Part shown: in pieces, positions 1 to 10,128 of the stretch
Layout of the letters: the number at the start of each line of letters is the position of its first letter
Numbering within the stretch: the first letter of the stretch is position 1
Assembly: GCA_030430625.1 (NCBI GenBank)
Contig: JAUIKL010000002.1
Coordinates: forward strand, 27,279-91,278
Direction of reading: 5' to 3'
DNA length: 64,000 nt
From: Gemmatimonadota bacterium
GTDB lineage: Bacteria > Gemmatimonadota > Gemmatimonadetes > Longimicrobiales > Gaopeijiaceae
Translations under genes and position numbers: made by a program
Notes under the pieces: generated by a model
Database searches by the model: none
The model's input: the letters and a program-made list of their open reading frames with translations, nothing else
Told to the model about the DNA's origin: nothing

Positions 1-1
1 A

Positions 2-91
2 CGCCCGTGGAGTTGGGTCAAGATCACCCTCGCCGTGATCGCGGCCGTACTCCTCGTCTCCGTGCTCGTCATCGTGTTCAGGGATCGCTGA
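2..91 (+). CDS. C-terminal end of a membrane protein (partial, truncated by window start)
   Basis: Frame 2 reads RPWSWVKITLAVIAAVLLVSVLVIVFRDR*, a terminal TM helix with a positively charged tail. Confidence 0.55.
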   Translation, partial: RPWSWVKITLAVIAAVLLVSVLVIVFRDR

Positions 92-254
92 GCCCCCGGA
101 ACGCAGGGAACACGGGAAACACCACCGGCCGAGCCCGGTACCACGTGAGCACGCTTGTTCAGGAGGTCCCTCCTGAGCATGGTATCGACTTCGAGAACGG
201 TGGGCGCTCGATCCCCCGCCAGTCCACCCGTCCACTGTAGGAAGGAACGCAGGA

Positions 255-2618
255 ATGAACCGTCAGATCTTTGCCGTCGCGGCACTCGCGACCCTCGTCG
301 CGACACCCGCGATGGCCCAGTCGTTCGGCGCGGACATCGCCATCGGCTCCGACCACATCGTCGTGGGTGAGCCCAACTATCCCAACCGCTCCGGCGTCGT
401 CTACGTCTTCTCACGCGACGGCGCGGGTGACTGGAACGACCGAGTCCGGCTCGAACCCTCCGACGCCACCGCCGAGAACGGCTTCGGTACCGCGGTGGCC
501 ACCTCGGACGGTGTGCTGCTGGCCTCCGCTCCAAACGCCGGCGCGGGCATGGGTGCGGTCTACGTCTTCCAGAACAACGGTGACAGCTGGGCGGAGTCCG
601 GTCGACTGATGCCGGCCGACGCGGCGGGTGACGACGCGCTCGGTGCCGAGATCAGCATGGATGGGGACTGGGCCATGATCAGCACGGTGGCCCGGAACCA
701 GGAGACCGGGGCGGTCTACGCCTTCCGCCGCCAGGGCAACGACTGGGTCGAGCACTCCCGGATCGTGGCGGACGGACTCCAGGCCGGTGACCGCTTCGGT
801 GAAGTCATCGAGGTGTCCGGTACGAACATGCTGGTGACCGCCGGTGGCGCAGCCGACGACCAGGGTACGGTGTACCACTACAGCTACGATGCCGGCCAGG
901 ACGCCTGGGTATCCCAGGGTCCGCTCGAGGCTCCCCTGCTCGCTCCGGGTGCCGGCTTCGGCGCATCGATCGCCCTCGTCGGGGAGACGGCTCTCATCGG
1001 CATGCCGGGCTTCCTGAACGCGATCGGTAGCGTGCAGGTGTACGACCTGACCGAGAACGGCTTCGAGATCACCGCTCTCCTGGCGCCGTTCGAGACTCTC
1101 GGCGGATCGTCGTTCGGAGCCTCGATCGCCTACGACGGCCAGACCGCGTGGATCGGCGCGCCGGGTGGTCAGTCGGGTCAGGGGCGCTCCTACGTCTTCC
1201 AGCGGAACGACGAGGGCACGGAGTGGATCGCGGCCGACAAGGTGGCGGGTGGCCTTCCCGGGCGTTCCCGCTTCGCCGCGACCGTCGACATGATGGGCGA
1301 CCTCGCGGTCGGTGCGGCCACGGGTTCGAACCGCGGTGCCGGAACCGGTGTCGTCTTCGAGCGCTCCGGCGACTCGTGGATGGCCGCCGGAACCATCGAG
1401 GGTGAAGTCCTCGGCATGGAAGCGGTCATGGGTGACGAAGTCCGCTGCTCGGACGAGGGCGAGGCCGCGGCCTTCACCTGCGAGTCCGTCGACCTTCTCT
1501 CCTTCCTGCCCGTCTCGGAAATGGGCGCCAACCGGGGCATGAGCACGAACGATGTCTGGGGCTGGACCGACCCACAGTCCGGACGTGAGATCGTGCTCGT
1601 CGGCATGTCCGATCAGACGGCGTTCGTCGACATCTCCAACCCGGGCAACCCGATCTACCTCGGCCGCCTTCCGATGCCGGAGACCGCCAACGCTTCCGTG
1701 TGGCGGGACATGAAGGTGTACGACAACCACATGTTCGTCGTCTCGGACGGCGCCGGTGACCACGGCATGCAGGTCTTCGACCTCACCCGACTCCGGGACG
1801 CCGACCCGTCGAACCCGATGACCTACGACGTCGACGCGCATTACACCCAGATCGCGAGCGCGCACAACATCGTCATCAACGAGGACACGGGGTACGCGTA
1901 CTCCGTGGGAAGCAGCGGTGGCGGCGAGACGTGCGGTGGCGGGCTCCACATGATCAACGTGCAGGAGCCGAAGAACCCGACCTTCGCCGGGTGCTTCCAG
2001 GACATGACGACCGGACGCCAGCGGACGGGTTACTCGCACGACGCGCAGTGTGTGGTCTACCACGGCCCGGACGAGGACTACCAGGGTCGCGAGATCTGCC
2101 TCGGCTCCAACGAGACGGCGCTCTCGATCGCGGACGTGACCGACAAGTCGAACCCGGTCGCCGTGGCCATGGCGTCCTACCCGAACGTGGCCTACTCCCA
2201 CCAGGGATGGCTGTCCTCCGACCACTCGTACTTCTTCATGGGGGACGAGCTGGACGAGACGGGCGGGAACGTCACGCACACCCGGACGCTGATCTGGGAC
2301 CTGCGTGATCTCGACGATCCGGTGCTGGCCAAGGAGTACATGGCCGATACGCGCTCGACCGATCACAACCTCTACATCCTGGGCAACACGATGTACCAGT
2401 CCAACTATAAGAGTGGACTGCGCGTGCTCGACGTCTCGGACCCGGAGAACCCGGTGCCGGTCGGGCACTTCGACACGGTGCCCTACGGTGGTGACGACGC
2501 CCAGATGACCGGTTCCTGGTCGAACTACCCGTACTTCGAGAGCGGCGTCGTGGTCGTGACGAGTGGGCGGGAGGGACTGTTCATCGTCCGGTACCGCCCA
2601 CAGACCATTTCGGACTGA
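255..2618 (+). CDS. Secreted choice-of-anchor B / LVIVD-type beta-propeller protein
   Basis: Signal peptide MNRQIFAVAALATLVATPAMAQ; FG-GAP-like repeats then LVIVD-like repeats (VDISNPGNPIYLGRL, LDVSDPENPVPVGHF). Confidence 0.85.
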   Translation: MNRQIFAVAALATLVATPAMAQSFGADIAIGSDHIVVGEPNYPNRSGVVYVFSRDGAGDWNDRVRLEPSDATAENGFGTAVATSDGVLLASAPNAGAGMGAVYVFQNNGDSWAESGRLMPADAAGDDALGAEISMDGDWAMISTVARNQETGAVYAFRRQGNDWVEHSRIVADGLQAGDRFGEVIEVSGTNMLVTAGGAADDQGTVYHYSYDAGQDAWVSQGPLEAPLLAPGAGFGASIALVGETALIGMPGFLNAIGSVQVYDLTENGFEITALLAPFETLGGSSFGASIAYDGQTAWIGAPGGQSGQGRSYVFQRNDEGTEWIAADKVAGGLPGRSRFAATVDMMGDLAVGAATGSNRGAGTGVVFERSGDSWMAAGTIEGEVLGMEAVMGDEVRCSDEGEAAAFTCESVDLLSFLPVSEMGANRGMSTNDVWGWTDPQSGREIVLVGMSDQTAFVDISNPGNPIYLGRLPMPETANASVWRDMKVYDNHMFVVSDGAGDHGMQVFDLTRLRDADPSNPMTYDVDAHYTQIASAHNIVINEDTGYAYSVGSSGGGETCGGGLHMINVQEPKNPTFAGCFQDMTTGRQRTGYSHDAQCVVYHGPDEDYQGREICLGSNETALSIADVTDKSNPVAVAMASYPNVAYSHQGWLSSDHSYFFMGDELDETGGNVTHTRTLIWDLRDLDDPVLAKEYMADTRSTDHNLYILGNTMYQSNYKSGLRVLDVSDPENPVPVGHFDTVPYGGDDAQMTGSWSNYPYFESGVVVVTSGREGLFIVRYRPQTISD

Positions 2619-2632
2619 CGGAGATCTCCCCC

Positions 2633-3790
2633 ATGCACGCTCCTTCGAACTCCCAGGAGCGCCGGCTTCGGCCGGCGCTCCTGGCGCGTCGCGCCGCCGC
2701 GAAGGCCGCTCGCCCGACCCTCGCACTCCTCACCGCACTCGTTGCATCGTCGTGCGCGGGAGCCGGCGGAGTGGCCACCCCCGTCTCCGCCCAGGAGAGC
2801 CATCCGTACCTCTACGTCGCGAGCCAGGACGAGGTCACCGTCTCGGTGATCGACATGGCGACGAACGAGTTGGTCACGACGGTGGACCTGAAGGAGTTGG
2901 GGTACTCGCCGACCGCGAAGGCGCACCATACGGCCGTCGAACCCGACGGTTCGTTCTGGTACGTCTCCCTGATCGCCGACGGTCGGGTCCTGAAGTTCGA
3001 CCGGCAGAACAACCTGGTCGGAGAAGCATCGTTCGAGACGCCGGGCATGCTCAGCCTGGACCCGTCCTCGAACCTCTTGTACGTGGGCCGCTCGATGGCG
3101 GCCGTGAACCCGCCGCAGCGGGTCGGCATGATCGACCGGACGTCGATGACGCTCGAAGAGGTCGACGTCTTTTTCCCGCGCCCCCACGCCCTGACCGTCG
3201 ATCCGACGAACGGGCGCTTCTTCTCGGCCAGCCTCGGTCAGAACAGCGTCGCGTACGGGGCGACCGGCGAGGAGGAGGTCGACCTCCTGCCGATCGACGG
3301 GATGATGAACCACATGCTCGTCCAGTTCGCGGTGTCGCCGGACGGGCGCCGGATGGTGGCCGGTGGCCAGATGACGGGCGACCTCCTCGTCTTCGATCTC
3401 ACCAGCGGCACGCCCTCGGTGATCGAATCGATGGATGTCGGTGGCCAGCCGTGGCACCCCGTATTCAGCCGGGACGGCAGCGAGGTGTGGATCCCGAACC
3501 AGGCGGCCAACACCGTGACGGTGATCGACGCCGACAGCTGGACGATCCTCGACGTCATCGAGCACCCCGCACTCGTCGAACCGCACGGATCGGCCATCTC
3601 GCCGGACGGTCGTACGGTGTATGTCTCGAGCCGCAACGTGGCCGGGACGTATCAGAGCACGACGGGGGCCGACCGACCGGGCACGGTGGTCGTCATCGAC
3701 CGTGAGAGCCGAGAGGTCCTCAAGGTCATCGAGGTCGGCCAGTACGCGGCCGGCATGTCCGCCCAGAGTCTCGCCGGCGGCGACCGCTGA
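2633..3790 (+). CDS. YncE-like beta-propeller protein, secreted
   Basis: Repeats of type VSVIDMATNELVTTVDL, VTVIDADSWTILDVIEHP, SPDGRTVYVSSRN; GGAG upstream of ATG 2633. Confidence 0.8.
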   Translation: MHAPSNSQERRLRPALLARRAAAKAARPTLALLTALVASSCAGAGGVATPVSAQESHPYLYVASQDEVTVSVIDMATNELVTTVDLKELGYSPTAKAHHTAVEPDGSFWYVSLIADGRVLKFDRQNNLVGEASFETPGMLSLDPSSNLLYVGRSMAAVNPPQRVGMIDRTSMTLEEVDVFFPRPHALTVDPTNGRFFSASLGQNSVAYGATGEEEVDLLPIDGMMNHMLVQFAVSPDGRRMVAGGQMTGDLLVFDLTSGTPSVIESMDVGGQPWHPVFSRDGSEVWIPNQAANTVTVIDADSWTILDVIEHPALVEPHGSAISPDGRTVYVSSRNVAGTYQSTTGADRPGTVVVIDRESREVLKVIEVGQYAAGMSAQSLAGGDR

Positions 3791-5613
3791 TGCGCGCTAC
3801 GAGCCGACGGGTCGCCGCCTTCGCCTCCGTCGGACTCGTTGCCTGTGGGGGGACGGTCGCCGCACCGGGGCCGTCCCCCACACAGGGTTCGGGGTGGGTC
3901 CGGCACATCGACCCGTTCCCGGTCTTCCGGGCGGATGGGAGTGAAATCGCCCAGCCCTTCCTCGGTGGCTTCAACATCCCCCGCCCTCAACTCGCGGACA
4001 TCGACGGAGACGGAGACGACGACCTCTTCGTCCAGGAAGCGTCGAACAGGGTCATGTTCTTCGAGAACCGGCCGGGTGAGACACCTCAGTTCCAGTGGCG
4101 AACCGAAGGCTTCCAGGACCTCGATATCGGCGAGTGGTACCGATTCGTAGACGTGGACCGCGACGGCGACTTCGACCTCCTGGCCGAACGGCTCTTCAGC
4201 TACGTCCGCTACTACCGAAACGACGGCACGCCGAACGCACCGCGCTTCGTCGAGGCCGCCGACAGCCTGAAGGACGAGGACGGGGTCCCCCTCTTCTCGG
4301 ATCGGCAAAACATCCCGAACGCCACCGACATCGACTGTGACGGACAGATGGACCTCCTCATCGGTCGGCTGGTCGGAACGGTGACCCGCTACGAGGAGAC
4401 CGGTACCGACGAGAACGGCGTCCCGATCTTCCGGCATGTGACCGATCGCTTCGAGAACATCGAAATCGTGGCTCAGATCGGCTCGGCGCACGGTGCCAAC
4501 ACGATGGCGCTCGGCGACGTCGACAACGACGGGGACGAGGACATGTTCTGGGGCGACTACTTCGAGCCCGGAATCCTCTTCATCGAGAACACCGGATCGT
4601 GCCGGACACCGTCGATGCGGGGCGAACCGATTCCCTTCCCCGTCGACGTGCCTCTTCGGACGAGCGGGTACAACGCCCCCACACTCGGAGACGTGGACGG
4701 GGACGGAGACGACGACCTTCTCGTCGGAGTCCTGGGAGGCGCGTACAACCCCAACACGACGACGATCGACAACCTGCACTACCTCGAGCAGGTCGGCCCG
4801 AAGGACTTCCGCCACCACACCAGTCGTTTCATCTCGACGATCGACTACGGGGCGGAGACGATCCCGGTCCCGGTCGACCTCGACGGTGACGGCGACACCG
4901 ACTTCCTGGTCGGCAACAAGATCGAGCAGGACGACACCCAGAACGGCAAGCTCTACAAACTGATCAACGAGGGTACTGCGTCCGAACCCCGCTTCCGCGA
5001 AGACGGGGAACTGGCGGTCGGTGGGGGTTACCACCTCTTTCCCGCCTTCGGCGATCTCGATGGGGACGGTGACCTCGACGCCATCCTCGGGTCGTGGGAA
5101 GACGAGGTGCGCATGTACCGCAACGATGCGACCGACGGCTCCGTTCAGCTGACGTTGGTCGACTCTGCGGTCGTCACCCTGACTCGGGGGCGGAACGCGA
5201 CTCCCGCGCTCGGCGACATGGACGGGGATGGAGACCTGGACCTATTCCTCGGCGAGGCATCGGGCCAGCTCAACTACTACGAGAACGTGGGCACGGCCCT
5301 CAGCGCCGACTTCCAACTGGTGTCGGACGAGTACGGTGAGATCGACGTCGGACGTCGCTCGCTACCGATCCTCCGCGATATCGATGGGGACGGAGACCTC
5401 GACCTCATCCTCGGATCGGAGGGCGAAGGGGTGCGGATCTTCCGCAACGAGGGAGACCGCACCCGCCCGGACTTCGTCGATGCCGGTGTCCTCGATGTGC
5501 CGATCGTCGACTTCGCCGCCCCGGCCTTCGCGGATCTCGACGGAGACGGAGACGACGACCTGATCCTCGGCAGCCAGCGCGGCGGCCTCTGGTACTTCGA
5601 GGGCCGCCAGTAG
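3790..5613 (+). CDS. FG-GAP/VCBS repeat protein, secreted
   Basis: Many DxDGDGDDDL repeats; start codon overlaps the previous stop (tgatg). Confidence 0.9.
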   Translation: MRATSRRVAAFASVGLVACGGTVAAPGPSPTQGSGWVRHIDPFPVFRADGSEIAQPFLGGFNIPRPQLADIDGDGDDDLFVQEASNRVMFFENRPGETPQFQWRTEGFQDLDIGEWYRFVDVDRDGDFDLLAERLFSYVRYYRNDGTPNAPRFVEAADSLKDEDGVPLFSDRQNIPNATDIDCDGQMDLLIGRLVGTVTRYEETGTDENGVPIFRHVTDRFENIEIVAQIGSAHGANTMALGDVDNDGDEDMFWGDYFEPGILFIENTGSCRTPSMRGEPIPFPVDVPLRTSGYNAPTLGDVDGDGDDDLLVGVLGGAYNPNTTTIDNLHYLEQVGPKDFRHHTSRFISTIDYGAETIPVPVDLDGDGDTDFLVGNKIEQDDTQNGKLYKLINEGTASEPRFREDGELAVGGGYHLFPAFGDLDGDGDLDAILGSWEDEVRMYRNDATDGSVQLTLVDSAVVTLTRGRNATPALGDMDGDGDLDLFLGEASGQLNYYENVGTALSADFQLVSDEYGEIDVGRRSLPILRDIDGDGDLDLILGSEGEGVRIFRNEGDRTRPDFVDAGVLDVPIVDFAAPAFADLDGDGDDDLILGSQRGGLWYFEGRQ

Positions 5614-5633
5614 CTTCGGTTCGACCCATGTCG

Positions 5634-5665
5634 GGCCGTCCGGTCGCTCAGCCGACCGGACGGCC
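5634..5665. terminator. Bidirectional terminator-like hairpin between convergent genes
   Basis: Perfect 13-bp inverted repeat GGCCGTCCGGTCG-CTCAGC-CGACCGGACGGCC between stops at 5613 and 5648. Confidence 0.7.
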
Positions 5666-8500
5666 GTCTCGGTCCAACAACACGGGTTCTCCCAGGCCCA
5701 GGGCTCGCAACCGGGGCAGCTGGGTCCGTGCGTCACCCACGACGAGCCAGATCATCGAAGACGGCTCGAGGTAGGCCTCCGCCAGGGCTCGCGCCTGCTC
5801 GATGGTCATGTCCCGGACGACCTGTTCACGCTGGAGCGCGTAGTCGGCCGGGAAGCCGTAGCTGCTCATGTCCGCCAGCAGGCCGAGCTTGGCGCCCCCC
5901 GTCTCGAACGCGCCGGCGTTCGCCCGCAGGAGGAAGCTCTGCGTGGCGTCGAGGTCCTCGGCATCGAAGTCCGGTCCGTGGCGTTCGACGATCTCCTCGA
6001 TCAGTTCGAGGGCCTCGAGCGTCACGTTCGACCGCACCGAGGACGAGATCTGGAAGGGCCCCGGAATGTCGGTGCCCGAGAAACCCGAACCGATCCCGTA
6101 CGTGTAACCTCGGCGCTCGCGGAGCACCTGGGTCAGCTCCGATGCGAAGCCACCGCCCCCGAGACGGAAGTTCATCACGTTGGCCGGATAGAAATCCTCG
6201 TCGGTCTCCGCCAGCGCGAGGTATCCGATCCGGAGGACCGATTGGCTCGAGTTGGGCACGTCGACGAAGTAGAGCCCAGCGCGGTCGGGACTCCACACGG
6301 GAGCGCCCGGAAGGACCGGCCCCGCGCCGACCCACTCGTCGTCCAGTCGGCCCAGCGACTCGGTGACGTCGGACTCGGAGACGGCACCGGCGACGTGTAG
6401 CGACGCCACGCCCGGGCGGAGGGCCCGCTCGTGGTACGCCCGGAGGTCGTCGATCGTGATCGACTCGATCGACTCGAGGTCCCCGAGCCTGTTCGCGGCC
6501 AGCACGTGGTCACCGTAGAGGAGCCCCTGAAAGACATCGCCGGCCAACGCCACGGGAGACGACGCACGCTGCTGGAGACCGTTCGCCACACGCTGTTTCG
6601 AGCGTTCGAACTCCTCGACGTCGAACCGCGGGTCGAGAAGCATCTCCTGGACGAGAGCCATCGTCGCATCGTAGTTGCGCGCCAACGTGCTCCCCGAGAT
6701 CGAGAACCACTGCGTTCCCGCCGACACGTCGATCGTGGCGCCCAGTAGGTCGATGGCCGCCTCGAGTTCCTCCGGCGTCTTCGTTGCGGTACCCGCCTGC
6801 ATGCTCTCGGCGAGGAGGTTCGCCACCCCGACGAGATCCGACGGCTCCACGAGTTGACCACCTCGGATCCGAAGCTCGAACTGGACGAGAGGGACCTCGT
6901 AGTCCTCGATTCCGTACACCGAAAGTCCGTTGCCCAGGTCGGACTGCCAGACGTCCGGGGCCGTCAGCATGGGTGACGGGCCGTACGGTGGCTCCACGGA
7001 CCGGTCGATAGCCGAGGGAGTCCGCTCCTCACCGCGCCGGATCAGTCCGATCTCGGTCTCCGCGCCCTGCACGATGGGTTCCTCGACCACCTCGGCTCTC
7101 ACCGACCCGGTAAGCGCGAGGTCGGGCAGCCCCCGGGGCACGAAGCTCGTCACGACGGCCGGCCGGTCCTTGATGTACTGCTCGTACACCCTCATGACAT
7201 CGGCCTCGGTCACCGCCAAACCCCGCTCCAGATCGGTCGGGGCGTAGCCCGGGTCACCGGCGAAGATCGCGTAGTGCGCGAGTTGGAACGCCTTCCCGAG
7301 CACGGAGGACAACCCCGAGTAGAACCAGCTCTCGTAGCCCGCCTTCACACGCTCGAGCTCTTCGGCGGGAACGCCCTCCGTCTCGAACCGCGTGAACGCC
7401 TCCTCCACGGCCGCCCGGACGTCGTCGAGGTCGACCCCCGCGTACGCTCTCACGGAAAGGTCGAATCGGCCCGCCAACTCCATGTTCTGCTGGAAGGCAC
7501 GCGGTGCCGGAGCCACCTCCGCTTCCTCCACCAGCACCCGGTAAAACGGGGTCGACTTCCCGTCGGTGAGGACCGACGCGAGGACATCCAGGGCGTACTG
7601 GTCGGGGTGCATCAACGGCACCGTCGGCCAGACCATCGTCAGGAGAGGCAGCTGAGCGAAGTTGTCCTCGTGGAACAGCCGAACCGACTCCTCGAGTGCG
7701 ACCGGCGGTGGGGGAGAAGGGACCGGCATGTCCGCCGCCGGTATCTCGGCGAAGTACCGCTCGATCCACCCCTTCGTCTGCTCGATGTCGATGTCACCGG
7801 CAATCACGAGCGTCGCGTTGTTCGGCCCGTACCACCTCTGATGGAAGTCGACCACGTCGGCGAGTTCCGCGGACTCGAGGTCGGCCAGAGAGCCGATGAC
7901 CTGCCACTGGTACGGATGCCCCTCCGGGTAGAGCGCCCGATCGATCACGAAGTCGTTGTGGCCGTACGGCTGATTGTCGACCCCCTGCCGCTTCTCGTTC
8001 TTGACCACCTGCTTCTCCTTCGCGACCACCGACTCGGTGACCGTGTTGATGAAGAAGCCCAGCTTGTCGGCCTCGGCCCAGAGCGCCTTCTCGAGTCCGT
8101 CCACGGGGACGACCTCGAAGTAGTTCGTCCGATCGTTGCTCGTCGATCCGTTGGTCGACGACCCGATCCGAGTCATCAGTCTGTCGAGCCCCCCCGGACC
8201 GAGGTTCTCCGAGTCGAGGAAGAAGAGGTGCTCGAAGAGGTGGGCGAAGCCGGTCTTGCCCTCGACCTCCCGGGCGGATCCGACGTGGAAGGTCATCGCG
8301 ACCGCCGCAATCGGGTCGGACCGGTCGACGTGGAGCACGACCTCGAGTCCGTTCGCCAACTCGTAGCGCTCGAACGGGATCTCGATCGACGAGTCGTCGT
8401 CCAGAAGCGGTGCACAACCGGGTACGAGGAATGTCGCCACTCCGATCATGGCGAGACCCACTCGCCCGAACACCGACCTCGCTACCACGTCACCCCTCAT
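5648..8500 (-). CDS. M16 family zinc metallopeptidase (two M16 halves), probable lipoprotein
   Basis: HLFEH (HxxEH) motif; MRGDVVARSVFGRVGLAMIGVATFLVPGC lipoprotein-like leader (start chosen at 8500, longer ORF to 8593). Confidence 0.9.
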   Translation of the reverse strand: MRGDVVARSVFGRVGLAMIGVATFLVPGCAPLLDDDSSIEIPFERYELANGLEVVLHVDRSDPIAAVAMTFHVGSAREVEGKTGFAHLFEHLFFLDSENLGPGGLDRLMTRIGSSTNGSTSNDRTNYFEVVPVDGLEKALWAEADKLGFFINTVTESVVAKEKQVVKNEKRQGVDNQPYGHNDFVIDRALYPEGHPYQWQVIGSLADLESAELADVVDFHQRWYGPNNATLVIAGDIDIEQTKGWIERYFAEIPAADMPVPSPPPPVALEESVRLFHEDNFAQLPLLTMVWPTVPLMHPDQYALDVLASVLTDGKSTPFYRVLVEEAEVAPAPRAFQQNMELAGRFDLSVRAYAGVDLDDVRAAVEEAFTRFETEGVPAEELERVKAGYESWFYSGLSSVLGKAFQLAHYAIFAGDPGYAPTDLERGLAVTEADVMRVYEQYIKDRPAVVTSFVPRGLPDLALTGSVRAEVVEEPIVQGAETEIGLIRRGEERTPSAIDRSVEPPYGPSPMLTAPDVWQSDLGNGLSVYGIEDYEVPLVQFELRIRGGQLVEPSDLVGVANLLAESMQAGTATKTPEELEAAIDLLGATIDVSAGTQWFSISGSTLARNYDATMALVQEMLLDPRFDVEEFERSKQRVANGLQQRASSPVALAGDVFQGLLYGDHVLAANRLGDLESIESITIDDLRAYHERALRPGVASLHVAGAVSESDVTESLGRLDDEWVGAGPVLPGAPVWSPDRAGLYFVDVPNSSQSVLRIGYLALAETDEDFYPANVMNFRLGGGGFASELTQVLRERRGYTYGIGSGFSGTDIPGPFQISSSVRSNVTLEALELIEEIVERHGPDFDAEDLDATQSFLLRANAGAFETGGAKLGLLADMSSYGFPADYALQREQVVRDMTIEQARALAEAYLEPSSMIWLVVGDARTQLPRLRALGLGEPVLLDRDGRPVG

Positions 8501-8564
8501 CGTCCCGACCTCCTTCGCTCGTCCACTCTCGCCCGTACGATGCGCACGGACCACGAAGATGCCG

Positions 8565-9320
8565 CTAGACCTCGCCGGTCGAAACCCGGTCAAAGACCTC
8601 GACGGCAGCGAGCAGTTGCTCGTCGTTGGCTCCGAGCCAGTCGATGCGGAGCTCGGGTCGCTCGTCGGCGCGTTCGATCAGCGCCGTCACGATGTCTCGT
8701 AGGAGTTCTCGGAGATCCGGGGCAGCCAGGTTCATGCGCGGCCACATCCCTGCCAGCACCTCGAGCGACTCGCGACCGCGCCCGAACCGCGTGGCGAGCT
8801 CGGCATCCGTGAAGGCATCACTTCGGGAGGCGGCGAGCAGGCAGCGGCCGAGCGCATCGACGACATCGTCGTCCAGCTTCCGTAGGAGCACCTTTTGGGA
8901 CTGGTACTCGAGGACCCGTCCGAGGAAGGTCATGAGAGGGTACACGGCATCGCCGAGCCGCTCGAGCACGATGGGTGGCGAGGCCCGGGGGTACAGGTAG
9001 AGGCGGTCGTAGTGCTCGTCCTTCTGAGCCACCTTCTCCGACATCTCCGGTGAGATCCAGTCGTAGCCGACGAGGTCGGTGAACACGATCAGGTCGTAGG
9101 CCGCGGCATCGACCACGCGGGCCATCCTCCGCGGCGTCACGAGGTAGGCGCTTCCGTCTCGCGCCTCGATGCGGACCGAGGTACCCGCTCCGGCCAGGAC
9201 ATCCTCCTCGCCGTGCGGATCCCGGGCCACCAACTCGGCGTTGAGGTCGGCCCTTTTCTCTTTCCCGTCCCGGAAGATCTCCACCAGCTGCTCGGTGAGC
9301 AGCCAGTCCACCATGGTCAT
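8565..9320 (-). CDS. Protein of unknown function, last gene of the pst operon
   Basis: 251-aa ORF directly downstream of the second pstB; no family recognised. Confidence 0.75.
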   Translation of the reverse strand: MTMVDWLLTEQLVEIFRDGKEKRADLNAELVARDPHGEEDVLAGAGTSVRIEARDGSAYLVTPRRMARVVDAAAYDLIVFTDLVGYDWISPEMSEKVAQKDEHYDRLYLYPRASPPIVLERLGDAVYPLMTFLGRVLEYQSQKVLLRKLDDDVVDALGRCLLAASRSDAFTDAELATRFGRGRESLEVLAGMWPRMNLAAPDLRELLRDIVTALIERADERPELRIDWLGANDEQLLAAVEVFDRVSTGEV

Positions 9321-9327
9321 GCCGAGG

Positions 9328-10128
9328 TCACCCGTAGCGGCCTTCGATGTAGTCCGCCGTCTCCTGCTCGTGGGGTGTCAGGAAGAGCTCCTGAGTCGGC
9401 CGGTGCTCGACCATCTTTCCGAGAAGCATGAACGCGGTCTCCTCACTCGCACGCCGAGCCTGCGCCATGTTGTGCGTCACGATGAGGATCGTGTACTCAC
9501 CCTTGAGTTCCCACAGGAGACCCTCGAGCGCATCGGTCGCCTCTGGGTCCAGAGCGGACGTGGGCTCGTCCATCAGGATGACCTTCGGCTTCACGGGCAG
9601 GAGCCGTGCGATGCACAGCTTCTGTTGGGCCTCCAACGACAGTCCCGTGGCCGGTCCGTTGAGCCGGTCCTTGACCTCGTCCCAGAGCAAAACCTGCCGA
9701 AGCGCCGTCTCGAGAAGCTCGTCCTCTTCGATCCGAGTGACTCGCTCACCGGCCCGGTGGATCCGGTGGGCAAAGAGGACGTTGTCGCGAATCGAGAGGG
9801 GAAGCGGGTTGGGGCGCTGGAACACCATCCCGACCTGGCGACGAAGCTGAGCGAGCTCGACGTCGTCGGCCAACACGTCGTGGCCGTGCACCCGGATGCT
9901 TCCGGTCGTGCGCACATAGCTGCCGAGACGCTCGTTGATCCGGTTCACACTGCGGAGGAGTGTCGACTTCCCGCACCCGGAAGGCCCGATCAGGGCCGTG
10001 ATCGAGCCGGCCTTCACCTCGAGGTTCACGTCGAACAGGGCACGGAAGGAGCCGTACCAGAGGCTCACCATGTTCACGGAGATCGCCGAGTCTTCGGGCC
10101 GGGGCTGGGGCGCCTTCTGCTCAGCCAA
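9328..10128 (-). CDS. pstB: PstB-type phosphate ABC transporter ATP-binding protein with degenerate signature motif
   Basis: Walker A GPSGCGKST, Walker B VILMDEPTSALDP, H-loop VTHN; signature reads LSLEAQQ instead of LSGGQQQ. Confidence 0.9.
   Translation of the reverse strand: MAEQKAPQPRPEDSAISVNMVSLWYGSFRALFDVNLEVKAGSITALIGPSGCGKSTLLRSVNRINERLGSYVRTTGSIRVHGHDVLADDVELAQLRRQVGMVFQRPNPLPLSIRDNVLFAHRIHRAGERVTRIEEDELLETALRQVLLWDEVKDRLNGPATGLSLEAQQKLCIARLLPVKPKVILMDEPTSALDPEATDALEGLLWELKGEYTILIVTHNMAQARRASEETAFMLLGKMVEHRPTQELFLTPHEQETADYIEGRYG

Noticed and set aside
411-2726. 771-aa minus-strand ORF opposite the first propeller gene
   Set aside because: Arg/Val/His-rich shadow ORF of a high-GC gene; the plus strand has clear signal peptide and repeats
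7274-8812. 512-aa plus-strand ORF opposite the M16 peptidase
   Set aside because: Shadow ORF; low-complexity composition and spans beyond the M16 start
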